Positions 21,859-32,223 of a DNA stretch of 64,000 bases are shown one piece after another. Below the pieces are notes generated by a model that saw only the letters and a list, made by a program, of their open reading frames with translations, made no database searches and was not told where the DNA came from. The DNA comes from Symbiodinium natans (Eukaryota; Sar; Dinophyceae; Suessiales; Symbiodiniaceae). A program made the translations under genes and the position numbers. The stretch's first letter is position 1, and the number at the start of each line of letters is the position of its first letter. The stretch covers positions 2,501 to 66,500 of the forward strand of contig CAJNDS010002337.1 of assembly GCA_905221605.1 (NCBI GenBank), read 5' to 3'.

Positions 21859-22195
21859 ACCCTTCTTAGGGTTGAGGATTTATGGGTTACGGAGCTCGTG
21901 TAACCCTAAAAGGCCATGGAAGTTTCATTGTTCTAGGGCACCCCCGAAATACGCCCCAGGCGACTCGAGGAATATAGGCAACGTAGGCCTTGTGGTTGCG
22001 GGTTAAGACACTTTTAATTGAGGAACATACTTAAACTTAAGCCGTACATAGTCACTCCTCTAAAATATGGTCCCTTTTGGGGGTCCTTATCATCAGGCGG
22101 CCCCTATTATTGAGGGCACCCAAAATGTGACCATGATTTTGAGAACCGACCATAGGTTTAGGTCCCAAAGGCTCGGAAGGTCTGTCGAACAAGAT

Positions 22196-22310
22196 CTAGG
22201 AGCCGGAGTAGACCCTTAATTATTTCTTTTTTTAGGGTTGGGGTTCCCTTATAATCCCCATAAAACCCACAAGGGTACCCTTTTCATTCCTAGGTTACTC
22301 CTGGCCCTAG
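22196..22310 (+). mobile_element. Foldback element, B-related
   Basis: CTAGGAGCCGGAGTAGACCC at the left pairs loosely with TTACTCCTGGCCCTAG at the right; B-type core in between. Confidence 0.6.
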
Positions 22311-22808
22311 AGATTTTTAGGGCTTTGCAAGGTTCAGCATTGCTCAGTTTCTGGAGATGCATAGGGTGATACGCGGAGAGCACAATATTTCAGGAGAATA
22401 CTTCACTTCATAATAGAGATCATTGCATTTAGTTGTTCAAGGGGGTTTATGACAAATACGGACCCCTCATACAGATCCCCAAACAGTAGGTTCCCCTAAC
22501 AACAAGGACCCCAAGAAGGTACCCCATATATCTTAAAGGATTCGCCCCCTTTTAAGGGGCTCTTTCGGGTTTAGGGTTTCGGATTAAGGTTTAGGGTTTA
22601 GGGGGCTCCTTTGGACTTGATTCAAAACGGGGCGTGGAGTGAATCACTGACGCACCCTTCCCCCTGAAACTCTAAGCCCAGAGACCCCCGGCACGCTAGT
22701 TCAGAAATGTTGCCCATTAGGGTCCTTACTAAACTTAAAGGAAGCTACTGAATCATGTAGTGAAGGGGGTTACCCTTGGGAACGTTAGACCTCAAGACCC
22801 GAACCCAG

Positions 22809-22902
22809 CCCGAGCCATCGTTGCCGTTGGGAGCCGAGGTCTTGCCTGCCCATGTGTTCAACCCTTCAATGAGCTCGCCTACCTTTCATGCTCTTCGGGC
22901 AG
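22809..22902 (+). CDS. Candidate exon (RAIVAVGSRGLACPCVQPFN)
   Basis: 30 codons between GAACCCAG and GTTCTT ending ELAYLSCSSG. Another frame is also open; chosen by composition. Confidence 0.35.
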
Positions 22903-22959
22903 GTTCTTCAGAACTACTTTTGAGCTTTGAGCTTTGCTTGAGCTTTGCTTGCTATTGAA

Positions 22960-23228
22960 GGACCCTAAACCCTAAACCCTAAACCCTAAACCCTAAACCC
23001 TAAACCCTAAACCCTAAACCCTAAACCCTAAACCCTAAACCCTAAACCCTAAACCCTAAACCCTAAACCCTAAACCCTAAACCCTAAACCCTAACCTAAA
23101 CCCTAAACCCTAAACCCTAAACCCTAAACCCTAAACCCTAAACCCTAAACCCTAAACCCTAAACCCTAAACCCTAAACCCTAAACCCTAAACCCTAGACC
23201 CTAGACCCTAGACCCTAGACCGTAGACC
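22960..23228. repeat. CCCTAAA array ending in CCCTAGA units
   Basis: About 33 near-identical units, then CCCTAGA repeats from 23195. Confidence 0.95.
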
Positions 23229-23312
23229 CTAGACCCTCAACCGTAAGAGATGTGTTGTTTTGATTTGAGCATTCCATCTTCAGTACCTGTTCCTGGGTCC
23301 CAGGCTCCTCAG

Positions 23313-23384
23313 GTCATCACACGGCACCTCTGCACCAGCGTTTGGACGCATGACATGGACAACCTCGGAATGGCGCTGTATCAG
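23313..23384 (+). CDS. Candidate exon left of K-family intron
   Basis: 24 codons VITRHLCTSVWTHDMDNLGM then ALYQ after CTCCTCAG; GC donor at 23385, phase 0. The frame is also open upstream to about 23275. Confidence 0.45.
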
Positions 23385-23495
23385 GCGTGTAATCAGGGGG
23401 GTCGGAGAAGTTACTAACAGTCTTTCCTTTGCGGTCCCTATATGCTTATACTAGAATGACCCCAAAACCCATTCTAATTATTCAGTTCCCAACAG
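23385..23495 (+). mobile_element. K-family element as a 111-nt intron
   Basis: GC-AG, phase 0 to phase 0. Contains CAGGGGGGTCGGAGAAGTTA ... AACCCATTCTAATTATTCAG. Related copies at 53983-54085 (same orientation) and 8873-8985 and 58883-58992 (inverted). Confidence 0.55.
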
Positions 23496-23609
23496 TACTC
23501 AAAGTACATGTCAGGCAAACAAAGCCCAGCAATCCAAGCCGTCTTAACAGGCAGCTCGTGCTGGCAATGCCGATGCCGTACGGAGCTTGGGGGGGAGAGC
23601 ACTGTATGA
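23496..23609 (+). CDS. Candidate exon right of K-family intron
   Basis: Continues in phase 0 after CCAACAG: YSKYMSGKQSPAIQAVLTGS then SCWQCRCRTELG, open to TGA at 23609. The true 3' border is unknown; a GA microsatellite follows. Confidence 0.4.
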   Translation, partial: YSKYMSGKQSPAIQAVLTGSSCWQCRCRTELGGESTV

Positions 23610-23689
23610 AGTCAGGTGGTTGGGACAACCGGGATGAGCTGTCTCTGGGGGGTGCAGTGCCCCGTGAGCCAGAGACACAGAGAGCGAGA

Positions 23690-23815
23690 GAGCGAGAGCG
23701 CGAGAGAGAGAGAGAGCGAGAGAGAGAGAGGGAGAGAGAGAGAGAAGAAGAAGAGAGAGAGAGAGAGAGACTGAGTGAGTGAGTGAGTGAGTGAGAGCGA
23801 GTGAGCGAGAGAGCA
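23690..23815. repeat. GA microsatellite
   Basis: GA/GAGC repeats passing into GAGT at the right end; a similar block occurs at 43075-43215. Confidence 0.95.
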
Positions 23816-24174
23816 GGGCAAGGTGTCACAAAGGCCGGGTACCCTCGCGCCCTTTCGGGGGCGGCCACCAAGCTTTCCATGCGTAATAAGGGGAGCGGCA
23901 GAAGAAGAAGCAGCAGAAGGAGAATAATTTAGGGGTTGGGTAGTTAGCCTTTAACCTTTTTTGGCTATATATAATCCTGGTACAACAAAAAGGTTAACCT
24001 TTTTTGGGGCTAGGGTATTCAGCCCCTATGACAAGAAGGAGAGGAGAGTTCCATCTGTTGGATCTTCTTGCAAATGCCATGTAGGGTTTAGGGTTTAGGG
24101 TTTAGGGTTTAGGGTTTAGGGTTTAGGGTTTAGGGTTTAGGGTTTAGGGTTTAGGGTCATATCTTTCGCTCCAG

Positions 24175-24312
24175 ACCATTGACCGCCGAAACCCAAGCCC
24201 TTGGGAAAGTCATGAGGCTTTCAAGACAATCGCAGCTCTCTGGCAAGGTGACGTTCCACGACGTTCCATCATCCCAACAACCGTCGCGAATCCTCTAAAG
24301 CTCAAGCCCTGA
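24175..24312 (+). CDS. Candidate exon, 45 codons to a stop (TIDRRNPSPWESHEAFKTIA)
   Basis: From CTCCAG the frame reads TIDRRNPSPWESHEAFKTIA, then ALWQGDVPRRSIIPTTVANP, to TGA. A good internal donor GTGACG (after CTCTGGCAAG) would shorten it to 25 codons. Function unknown. Confidence 0.45.
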   Translation, partial: TIDRRNPSPWESHEAFKTIAALWQGDVPRRSIIPTTVANPLKLKP

Positions 24313-24364
24313 ACCCAAAGCCCGAAGTCCTGAGCCCTCAACCCTCAACCCTCAACCCTCAGCC

Positions 24365-24396
<32 letters not shown>

Positions 24397-24535
24397 ACCG
24401 TCAACCCTAAACCCTAAACCCTAAACCCTAACCCCTAACCCCTAACCCCTAAACCCTAAACCCTAAACCCTAAACCCTAAACCCTAAACCCTAAACCCTT
24501 ACTGTGCCCCCTACGACCTGTGTTGGGCTCTGCAG

Positions 24536-24598
24536 GCACAGCGAGCAGTCGAGGCCAAGGCCGACCTCGACTGCCGCCCAGACCTTAGGACAAAAGGG
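24536..24598 (+). CDS. Candidate exon (AQRAVEAKADLDCRPDLRTK)
   Basis: 21 codons, phase 0 to 0, between CTGCAG and GTTTAGGG. Helical; function unknown. Confidence 0.4.
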
Positions 24599-24879
24599 GT
24601 TTAGGGTTTAGGGTTTAGGGTTTAGGGTTTAGGGTTTAGGGTTTAGGGGGATTTGGGTGTAGGGTGTGCTAAACAATGATTTTTGGTTTCCCATGTTTTA
24701 ATGCTCATGGGGGGATTTGGGTGCGGGGTTTACTAAAAAAGGGGGCAGCCATGTAGTTCTAATTTGTCGTGCTCATGAAGGGATTTGGGTGTAGGGTTTA
24801 GGGCGCCATGTTGTCGGATGTTGAGGTGTGTTGAGGGTGTTGAGTTGAGCGGTTTAGGGGTTTAGGGTTTAGTCTTTAG

Positions 24880-25025
24880 GATGCCACGCTTGTGAGACAT
24901 GCATCGAGCGCCACAAAAAAACAGACTCACCGGCAAGTTCGACAACATCATGTCGGCGATCCCCAAAGAGCGCTGTAATGCAGGGGAGGGGATCAAAATC
25001 ATGGGTCCCCTATGAGTACCTTTAG
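24880..25025 (+). CDS. Candidate exon with CxxCxxC start (CHACETCIERHKKTDSPASS)
   Basis: Open from TCTTTAG to TAG, reading CHACETCIERHKKTDSPASS then TTSCRRSPKSAVMQGRGSKS. The Cys/His cluster could bind zinc, but no named domain is recognised. Possibly a last exon. Confidence 0.4.
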
Positions 25026-25307
25026 AAACCATGATGGACGGAATTAAGAGACCCGAAAAGTCGCGCCCGCAAGTCTTGTGGCCACCCTCCGAGTTGTGGT
25101 TGCGCTGCCACGTGGAGGTTCGTGGGTAGTTATAAGTAGGGTTCTTCTTATGATAACTATGTAGCGTACTTTTATTGCCTACTTATGACTACCCTAAACC
25201 CGAAACCCTAACTCCTAACTCCTAAGCCCTAAGTCCTAAACCCTAAATCCTAAACCCTAAACCCTAAACCCGAAACCCGAAACCCTAAACCCCAACTACC
25301 CAACAAG

Positions 25308-25380
25308 GTGACTACGCGGGCTTGTCGCCGTTGCACCATGCTGCGCGGGGACTCCCAGATGGCAGGGTTTTGAATGAAGG
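25308..25380 (+). CDS. Ankyrin-repeat exon (DYAGLSPLHHAARG)
   Basis: DYAGLSPLHHAARGLPDGRV then LNE matches the ankyrin core G.sPLHhAA.G. Acceptor ACAACAAG; the donor at the TTTAGGG array edge is unclear (GA at 25376 or GC at 25381). Ankyrin repeats are protein-binding scaffolds; the partner and full architecture are unknown. Confidence 0.7.
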
Positions 25381-25890
25381 GCTTAGGATTTGGGGTTTAG
25401 GGTTTAGGGTTTGGGGTTTAGGGTTTGGGGTTTAGGGTTTAGGGTTTGGGGTTCAGGGCTCAGGGTTTAGGATTTTGGGGGAGAAGGGCTCTTGCCAAGA
25501 GAGCCCCATGGCCTGCAACAAAGGAAGAAGCCGCGAGCCATGTGGGGATTCTTTCTTATGAGCTCTTCATTAGGGTTTAGGGTTTAGGGTTTCGGGTTTA
25601 GGGTTTAGGGTTTAGGGTTCAGGTATGGTCACCTACTTCGGAGTTTTTTTTTGGCTCTCTGGCCCCCCCCCCCCCCCCCAAATCGCAGAACTGAAGGCGC
25701 AGCGTAAGCCCTCGAGGCCTAAGAAGCCTCTAAGCCCAGGGTTCCCTGTAAGCCCACAAGCCCTGAAAGCGCTTCCATGCAAACATGAGCTTAGGGCTTA
25801 GGGCTTAGGGCTTAGGGCTTAGGGCTTAGGGCTTGGGGTTTAGGGTTTAGGGTTTAGGGACCCTTACCAACACCAGCATCACCAGAGCAG

Positions 25891-25998
25891 GTTCCATCGG
25901 CTTGTGACGGCTTTGCGACTTTCGAGATGCGAGATGGTTCTACCGGGGACTCGCCAAAACACGTTCAGCCAATCGAAATTCGAATCGAGTCCCCCTGA
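25891..25998 (+). CDS. Candidate exon (VPSACDGFATFEMRDGSTGD)
   Basis: 35 codons from AGAGCAG to TGA, continuing SPKHVQPIEIRIESP. It lies just after the first ankyrin exon, so it may belong to the ankyrin gene or end it. Confidence 0.4.
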   Translation, partial: VPSACDGFATFEMRDGSTGDSPKHVQPIEIRIESP

Positions 25999-26256
25999 AG
26001 AAGAGGCCCCCCCCCCCCCCCCAACGGGCACCACCCCCCCCCCCCCCCCCTCCCATAATCCTTTTTGAGGATATCGGGCCGGGGGTTGTTGCACAGACCC
26101 GAAGCCCTAAACCTTAAACCCCAAACCCCAAACCCTAAACCCCAAACCCTAAACCCTAAACCTAAACCCTAAACCCTAAGCCCTCCTCCCTCCCTCTCCC
26201 ACTTGCCAGGATCAAGGGCGATGTGGCCATGGCCACCAGCTCAGACTCGCTGATTT

Positions 26257-26437
26257 AGGTTCATTGGGGGTAGTTGTAGGTAGGGTTATAAGTTTAGGGT
26301 TTAGGGTTTAGGGTTTAGGGCTTAGGGCTTAGGGCTTAGGGCTTAGGATTTTCAGTATGGTGACTATACTTGTCCTGTAGCCCTATGTAGGGTATGCAAA
26401 ACCCTACCTGTAGATGCCCAAATGAACCTCCAAGCAG
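26257..26437 (+). mobile_element. G-family element interrupted by a TTTAGGG array
   Basis: Left arm GTTCATTGGGGGTAGTTGTA, then TTTAGGG/CTTAGGG units at 26290-26350 where the hairpin loop would be, then right arm ...AAATGAACCTCCAAGCAG. Confidence 0.6.
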
Positions 26438-26543
26438 GGTTTGACAAGCTGCGCTCTAAGCATTGAATCCGAGGGAGAATTTGCGCGGTTCTTTGCGTTG
26501 CGCAGTTCCTGGACCCATCTCAACAGCTTCGAAAACCCTTACT
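26438..26543 (+). CDS. Candidate exon after G-family element (GLTSCALSIESEGEFARFFA)
   Basis: 35 codons from AAGCAG to donor GTAGGG, continuing LRSSWTHLNSFENPY. It begins where an array-interrupted G element ends, suggesting that element is an intron. Confidence 0.45.
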
Positions 26544-27064
26544 GTAGGGTTTGGGGTTTAGGGTTTAGGGGTTAGGGTTTCGGGTTTGGGGTTTAGGTTT
26601 TAGGGTTTAGGGTTTAGGCTTTAATGTTTCGGGTTGAGGTTTAGGGTTAGGGTTTTGGGTTTATGGGTTTACTGGTTTACGTGTTTCCGGGTTTAAGGGT
26701 TAGGGGGGTTAGGGGATAGGGTGTGCAGCCAAGTGACGGGGCAGGTCTCGCTGTTGACGCGTTTGCGGGCAAACGCCTCCGCCAAAGATAAGCCAGGGGC
26801 CTAGATCATCCCGGATCTTCTTCCCAGACTTGCAAGTAAGACCTGCAAGCCTGAAATTAAACCAGGCATCCCTAAACCCTAAACCCTAAACCCTAAACCC
26901 TAAACCCTGAACCCTGAACCCTAAACCCTAAACCCTAAACCCTAAACCCTGAACCCTGAACCCTGAACCCTGAACCCTGAACCCTGAACCCTGAACCCTG
27001 AACCCTAAACCCTAAACCCTAAACCCTAAACCCTAAACCTAATCATGGGTATGCACGGAAACAG

Positions 27065-27145
27065 GCCCACAACTTGTGCTGGATGCATGGGCGTGTTGCC
27101 CTTAACCCCAGGCCAAAAACTTTCAGAACAGCTCCTAAGACCTAA
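27065..27145 (+). CDS. Candidate exon (AHNLCWMHGRVALNPRPKTF)
   Basis: 26 codons from GAAACAG to TAA at the edge of the next CCCTAAA array. Upstream of the ankyrin exon at 27239; function unknown. Confidence 0.35.
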   Translation, partial: AHNLCWMHGRVALNPRPKTFRTAPKT

Positions 27146-27238
27146 GCCCTAAACCCAAAACTTTCCTAAACCCATAGTTTCTGGCTCTAAACCCTAAACC
27201 CTAAACCCTAGACCCTAAACCCTACACCTCTGTTCAAG

Positions 27239-27318
27239 TCGCTGCTGGAGGAACGCAACAACCCCACTCCACTACGCCGTGCAGTTTTCGCACCTCCAGG
27301 CAGCGGCTTGAACCGGAG
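27239..27318 (+). CDS. Ankyrin-like exon (LLEERNNPTPLRRAVFAP)
   Basis: SLLEERNNPTPLRRAVFAPP then GSGLNR contains TPL.rAV typical of an ankyrin helix. Acceptor GTTCAAG; donor GTTTAG is the first unit of a TTTAGGG array. Probably the same gene as the exon at 25308, by motif and direction. Confidence 0.6.
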
Positions 27319-28050
27319 GTTTAGAGTTTAGGGTTTAGGGTTTAGGGTTTATGAGGTTTAGGGTTCAGGGTTTAGGATTTAGGGTTTAGGGTTTAGGGTT
27401 TTCGGGCTTGTGGGACATCGAGAGCTAAACCTTAGACCCTAAAGACCCTAACAACCCTAAACCATAAAACGCCCGAACAACCTAAACCCTCAAAGACCCC
27501 TAAATCCTAAACCCGAAAAAGCCCTAAACCCTGTAAACCCTAAATACTATAAACCCTGAACCCTATAAACCCTAAACCCTTCCCTTTAAACCCTAAACCA
27601 TGCAAATTTTACGGAAAGGGCTTCACACACAGAGTGAACTATGGGGCCCCTGCCTACCCCGTTACCACGCCTTGAAAAGCAAGGTTTAAGCTGAGAACCC
27701 GTTCGAAAGCGTTACGAGTATGGTCTCACTATAGTTATGACCCTACTTCGGCTATCCCTACACCCTAAACCCTAAACCCTAAACCCTAAACCCTAAACCC
27801 TAAACCTTAAACCCTAAACCCTAAACCCTAAACCCTAAACCCTAAACCCTAAGCCCTCAACCCTAAACCCTAAACCCTAAACCCCCGCCCTGTTGAACAA
27901 AGCCCTAAACCCTAAACCCCCCCAAACCCGACTTTCACCCCCCCCCAGGGACGCCAATACCCCTTAAAATGAGGAACCTTCCTTAAAAATGTCAGAGGGT
28001 TCCCTATATGGTTTAAGGAACACTCTTAATCCATGGATATTGGAGTCCAG

Positions 28051-28156
28051 GCAGTTAAGCTGCTCCTCCACACCCGGGCCTTGGTGGATGTTCGCCTGCT
28101 GGAGGGCTCTTGTGCAGGACAGTCTTGGAGATTTCTTGGTGTCTTTCGGTGTTGGG
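28051..28156 (+). CDS. Ankyrin-repeat exon (AVKLLLHTRALVDVRLLEGS)
   Basis: AVKLLLHTRALVDVRLLEGS resembles the vkLLL..gA.vd...g of an ankyrin repeat end; CAGQSWRFLGVFRCW follows. Acceptor GAGTCCAG. The donor is set at GTAACC, but the last 15 codons look atypical and a GC/GA donor nearer the motif is possible. Confidence 0.6.
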
Positions 28157-28613
28157 GTAACCCCAAACCCTAAACCCTAAACCCTAAACCCTAAACCCTA
28201 AACCCTAAACCCTAAACCCTAAACCCTAAACCCTAAACCCTAAACCCTAAACCCTAAACCCTAAACCCTAAACCATAAACCCTAGACCCTAGACCCTAGA
28301 CCCTAAACCCTATACCCTAAACCCGATACCCTATACCCTCAACCCTAACCCTAAACCGTAAACGCATGCCATTGCGGGAGGGGTCAGTGAGGTGAAGTGA
28401 AGCGAAGCGAAGTGGGGGTTTGCGTTTCAAGTTGTCGAGGGATAGACGCGACATTGGGTTCTGTTTGGGCGAAAAGTCTTAGGGCCGACTAGGATTTGTG
28501 GGGTCTTAGGGGGTATTTGGTTTACAGGGATCACAGGGCCTAAAACCTAAACCCTGAACCCTAAACCAGTTACTCGGTGCTCCTGTAGACCCATGACTTC
28601 GCTGCTTTGTCTC

Positions 28614-28745
28614 TAAGGGTATGGTCCCTGCATATGGGCCCTGAAAAGGGGACCCCTTATACACCTTATATACCCTATACAAATTAAGGGTCCATTCATC
28701 AGAAGCCTTCAGAGGAGATAAGGGACGATATGAGGGCCCATGAAA
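28614..28745 (-). mobile_element. Foldback element family I, copy 2
   Basis: GGTATGGTCCCTGCATATGG ... inside the intron before the 32-nt ankyrin microexon. Confidence 0.55.
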
Positions 28746-28766
28746 CTATCCTTAGATTGTCCACAG

Positions 28767-28798
28767 GAGCCACCCCGCTGGATTTGGCCAGAGCCCTA
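28767..28798 (+). CDS. 32-nt ankyrin-repeat microexon (ATPLDLARAL)
   Basis: (G)ATPLDLARAL is a consensus ankyrin helix (G.TPLdlA). Acceptor GTCCACAG and donor GTTTAA. The upstream intron carries an I-family foldback element (about 28614-28745). Confidence 0.65.
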
Positions 28799-28871
28799 GT
28801 TTAACGGGTTTAGGGTCTTGGATTTAGGGCCTTAGGGGTTAGGGTTTGGAGTGTGGGGTGTTGTGGGTTTA

Positions 28872-29040
28872 GGGTCGTCGTCGTCGTCGTCGTCGTCGTA
28901 GGAGTAGGAGTAGGAGTAGGACTAGGACTAGGAGTAGGACTAGGACTAGGAGTAGGAGTAGGAGTAGGAGTAGGAGTAGGAGTAGTGGTATCAGCAGCAG
29001 CAGTAGCAGCCGTAGCAGCCGTAGTCGTAGTCAGAGTAGT
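28872..29040. repeat. GTC and GTAGGA microsatellite
   Basis: (GTC)8 followed by hexamers GTAGGA/CTAGGA and then GCAGTA units. Confidence 0.95.
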
Positions 29041-29435
29041 GGAAGAGGTTGTCCTGAACCCTAACCCCCCAACCCGAACCCTGTTTTCTCGAAGGCTGCA
29101 GACGTGCACCGGAGCCAGCGGTCGCCAAGCTCTGCAGAGGTTTCAGCGCAAATTAACCCAAAGCGGGCAGTTCCCCCTTAGCTTAGGAACACCCGAAGCC
29201 CTAACACCTCTAAACCCCAAGCCGAAAACTCGAAGAAGGTTACCGAAGGGGCACCCCGATTTTTGTCTGGGCACTATCAGGGTTAGCTCAAGGAGTTTCT
29301 GCTTTTTTGTTGCTTCCTTATCGTGTTTCGGGTTTTGGGTTTAGGCCCTAAATCCCAAACCCCAAACCCTAAACCATAAGCTTTGCCATAAACCCTAAAT
29401 TGTAGGGTTCAGGGTTCATACCTCCCTGTGACAAG

Positions 29436-29535
29436 GTTCGTGTCCCCACCCCCTTTGAAAGTCGACTCCCTTCCTTGCGGTTTTTTGTTTGACCTCTTCG
29501 GGGTCAGGATCCGGGGGTTGGTCCACATTCTTACT
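29436..29535 (+). CDS. Candidate exon left of J-family intron 2
   Basis: 33 codons FVSPPPLKVDSLPCGFLFDL then FGVRIRGLVHILT end at GTTGGTTAGG, phase 0. The right-hand exon continues in phase 0. Confidence 0.45.
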
Positions 29536-29646
29536 GTTGGTTAGGAGGGAATGAAGGAAAAAAGGCACCCTATATCCCCCTATAGTATCCCTTAAAGGGT
29601 ATAGATGGTACCTTATTCCTTCATTCCCCTCCTAACCAGCAGTAAG
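29531..29646 (+). mobile_element. Foldback element family J, copy 2
   Basis: TTACTGTTGGTTAGGAGGGA ... CCCTCCTAACCAGCAGTAAG. GT at 29536 and AG at 29645-29646 give a phase-0 intron between frames of 33 and 43 codons. Confidence 0.65.
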
Positions 29647-29777
29647 CATTGGGGTCTTTCTGGTTCAGTGCACTCCTTACTCCTTACCGTTTGCGGATTT
29701 AGAGCAGCCCTGTCCATGGAAAGCCTTGAGGCCTCCAAAGTCAGGGGGGTTGAGTTTACAGTAGGGAGTTTATCTAG
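29647..29777 (+). CDS. Candidate exon between J2 and B3 elements
   Basis: 43 codons after CAGTAAG: HWGLSGSVHSLLLTVCGFRA, ALSMESLEASKVRGVEFTVG, SLS. Ends at the CTAG of element B3; after B3 the frame stops within a few codons (SYGV then TAG), so this may be near the C-terminus. Confidence 0.5.
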
Positions 29778-29886
29778 GATGCCCAGTAGTACCCTTATTC
29801 CCTTTTTGGTAGGTTTAGGTTCCCTTATAAACCCCTTTAAGCAAAAAAGGGCACCCTTTTTCATCCTAGGTTACCGGGCAACCTAG
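29774..29886 (+). mobile_element. Foldback element family B, copy 3
   Basis: 113 bp, CTAG ends, interrupting the candidate coding frame that ends at 29777. Confidence 0.7.
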
Positions 29887-30099
29887 TTATGGAGTTTAGT
29901 GAGCGCAGGAGATTTCAGAGTTCAGGCGGAGGGGTTCAGGCTTAGGTTCAGGTTCGTGCGGTAGTGTGGTCAGTCTCCATGCTCTCAAACGGCTGAGCCC
30001 GAGAACCCCGAAGACTTGATATACTTGTTACCCTACTTACAGCTACCCATCAGGTTTAGGGTTCAGGATTTAGGGTTTAGGGTTTAGGTCTCCTACAAG

Positions 30100-30191
30100 C
30101 AGAGGTGCTGCACCTGCTTCAGCTGCAGCCGCGCGACGCATCAGCCACCAAGCTGTGCGAGGACCTTCCCAAAGAGCCCTATACCCTTTAG
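30100..30191 (+). CDS. Candidate terminal exon (EVLHLLQLQPRDASATKLCE)
   Basis: Open frame from CTACAAG to TAG reading EVLHLLQLQPRDASATKLCE then DLPKEPYTL. Helical with a natural-looking end; AG-rich and C-rich simple DNA follows, consistent with a 3' end. Confidence 0.4.
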
Positions 30192-31532
30192 CTAAGAGAC
30201 AGAGAGAGAGATACATATATGGTTCGGCGTCGGGCGTCCTGCGCCCCCCCCCCCCCCCCCCCCCCATGGTATCCCCCCCCCCCCCCCAAAGACCCTTAAC
30301 CCTTTGCTTTGCGCGTTGCGGTTTGGAGGGATACGGACTCTAAGGGCGTGAGGATACTGGCCTTTTGGGTTCCTTTCGTTGAGGCTTGCCTAAGGGATGC
30401 AGATATTGCTTTTTGGGTCCTGGGTTCTTTGGGACTATGCTGAGCTTCGGTTTAGGCTCAAGGGATGAGGATAGGCCTCAAGGACAAGGATGCTTAAGGG
30501 ATGAGGAGACTGGGTTTGACTTGAGGCTTTTGGGGATTGTGAAGGCATGCGGACACTGGTCTTCACTTTTAACGTCTTAAACCCTAAACCCTAACACCCT
30601 ACCGTAAACCCTAAATCCTAAACCCTAAACCCTAAACCCTAAACCCTAGACCCTAGACCCTAAACCCTAAACCCTAGACCCTGAACCCTAAACCCTCAAC
30701 CCTAAACCCTCGTTCTTAACAAGAAAGCCTAAACCCAAACCCCAAACCCAAACCCCCAACCACACCACAGGGAGGGGGGGGGGCGGGGCAAAGTGGCAGG
30801 CGTGGCATCTCAGTATGGTGAAGAGCATAGTAGTATAGTACCATAGTATAGACCATTGGGGGGGGGGGGGGGGCCCGCCGGGGCTGAACCATATATATAT
30901 ATATATATAAATATGTATGTATATATATATATATATACATACATGCTTATATGTATATGTACATAAAGTCACAAGAAGGGTCCCTGTATGGTTGGGTTTC
31001 TCGCTGGCAATGGAGGAATAGCAGCAGCAAGATTGACAAGAATCAGGATGCCCCCCCCCCCCCTCCTATTCCTTCATCCCCTTCATCCCCTAACTTGCCA
31101 TAAGGGTTGGGCTGGCGTTGTGGGGTTTAGGCAGTTTAGGGTGTTAGGCTTTAGGGTTTTTTAAGGGTTGAGGGTTTTCGGGTTCCAGGGTTTAGGGTTT
31201 AGGGTAAGTACCAATAGTAATCCCGTCTGGCTCCCTGTAGCTACCCACAAGGCTTGTTCGGCCTATTCTCATTGAATAGGCTGCCTCCGGGACACTAAAC
31301 CCTGAGCCCTGAACCCTGAACCTAAACCCTACAAGCCCCTAAAACCTAAACTCGACCTTCCAGGAGCCCACCAGCTTGGGGCAGGGAGGGAGAGGGGGAG
31401 AAGGGAAGGGGAGGAGGGGGTGTGGGTGGGGATGGAGGTGGGGGTGGGGGTGGGGGTGGGGGTGGGGTGGGCTTGGGGTGGGGTTAAGGATTTTGTCTGG
31501 GGCTTTGTGGGTTCAGGGTTTTTGGGTGCAAG

Positions 31533-31618
31533 GGGTTTGTATGCCATCGTGCAAACGGTCTCATCCTCAAACTGATAGGATGGCCGGGCACCGCTGCTGA
31601 GGCGTCGAGGCTTTGCGG
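31533..31618 (+). CDS. Candidate exon (GFVCHRANGLILKLIGWPGT)
   Basis: 28 codons from GTGCAAG to GTTTTG, ending AAEASRLC. Between a G-rich microsatellite and a TTTAGGG-type array. Function unknown. Confidence 0.4.
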
Positions 31619-31647
31619 GTTTTGGGATTTAGGGCTTCTCGAACCAG

Positions 31648-31743
31648 AGCGCTGTTATCATGAGAGAGATCTGGTGCCGTAACCAGGAATTGCAGGAACC
31701 TGTTGTGGGATATGCAAGTACTGTCGAGGGCGGCATTGCATGA
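31648..31743 (+). CDS. Candidate exon (SAVIMREIWCRNQELQEPVV)
   Basis: 31 codons from AACCAG to TGA, continuing GYASTVEGGIA; a GTACTG donor is available inside. CCCTAAA DNA follows. Confidence 0.4.
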   Translation, partial: SAVIMREIWCRNQELQEPVVGYASTVEGGIA

Positions 31744-31759
31744 ACAACGACATGACCTA

Positions 31760-32223
31760 GACCCTAAACCCTAAACCCTAAACCCCTAATTCTAAACCCG
31801 AAACCCTAAACCCCAAACCCTAAACCCTAAACCCTACAACCCCCTAAACCTCTAAACCCCTAAACCCCTAAACCCTACAACCCCCTAAACCTCTAAACCC
31901 CTAAACCCCTAAACCTCTAAACCCCTAAACCCCTAAACCCTACAACCCCCTAAACCTCTAAACCCCTAAACCCTACAACCCCCTAAACCCCTAAACCCCT
32001 AAACCCTAAACCCCACCTCCCCCCCCCCCCTAAACCCTAAACCCTAAACCCTAAACCCTAAACCCTAAACCCTAAACCCTAAACCCTAAACCCTAAACCC
32101 TAAACCCTAAACCCTAAACCCTAAACCCTAAACCTAAACCCTAAACCCTAAACCCTAAACCCTAAACCCTAAACCCTAAACCCTAAACCCTAAACCCTAA
32201 ACCCTAAACCCTAAACCCTAAAC
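31760..32223. repeat. Compound CCCTAAA array with higher-order unit
   Basis: First part repeats a longer unit (CCTACAACCCCCTAAACCTC...) four times to 31990; second part is pure CCCTAAA (32030-32223). Confidence 0.9.

Noticed and set aside
27600-27655. CCCH zinc finger (CKFYGKGFTHRV)
   Set aside because: Only the first cysteine fits; the remaining ligands are absent.
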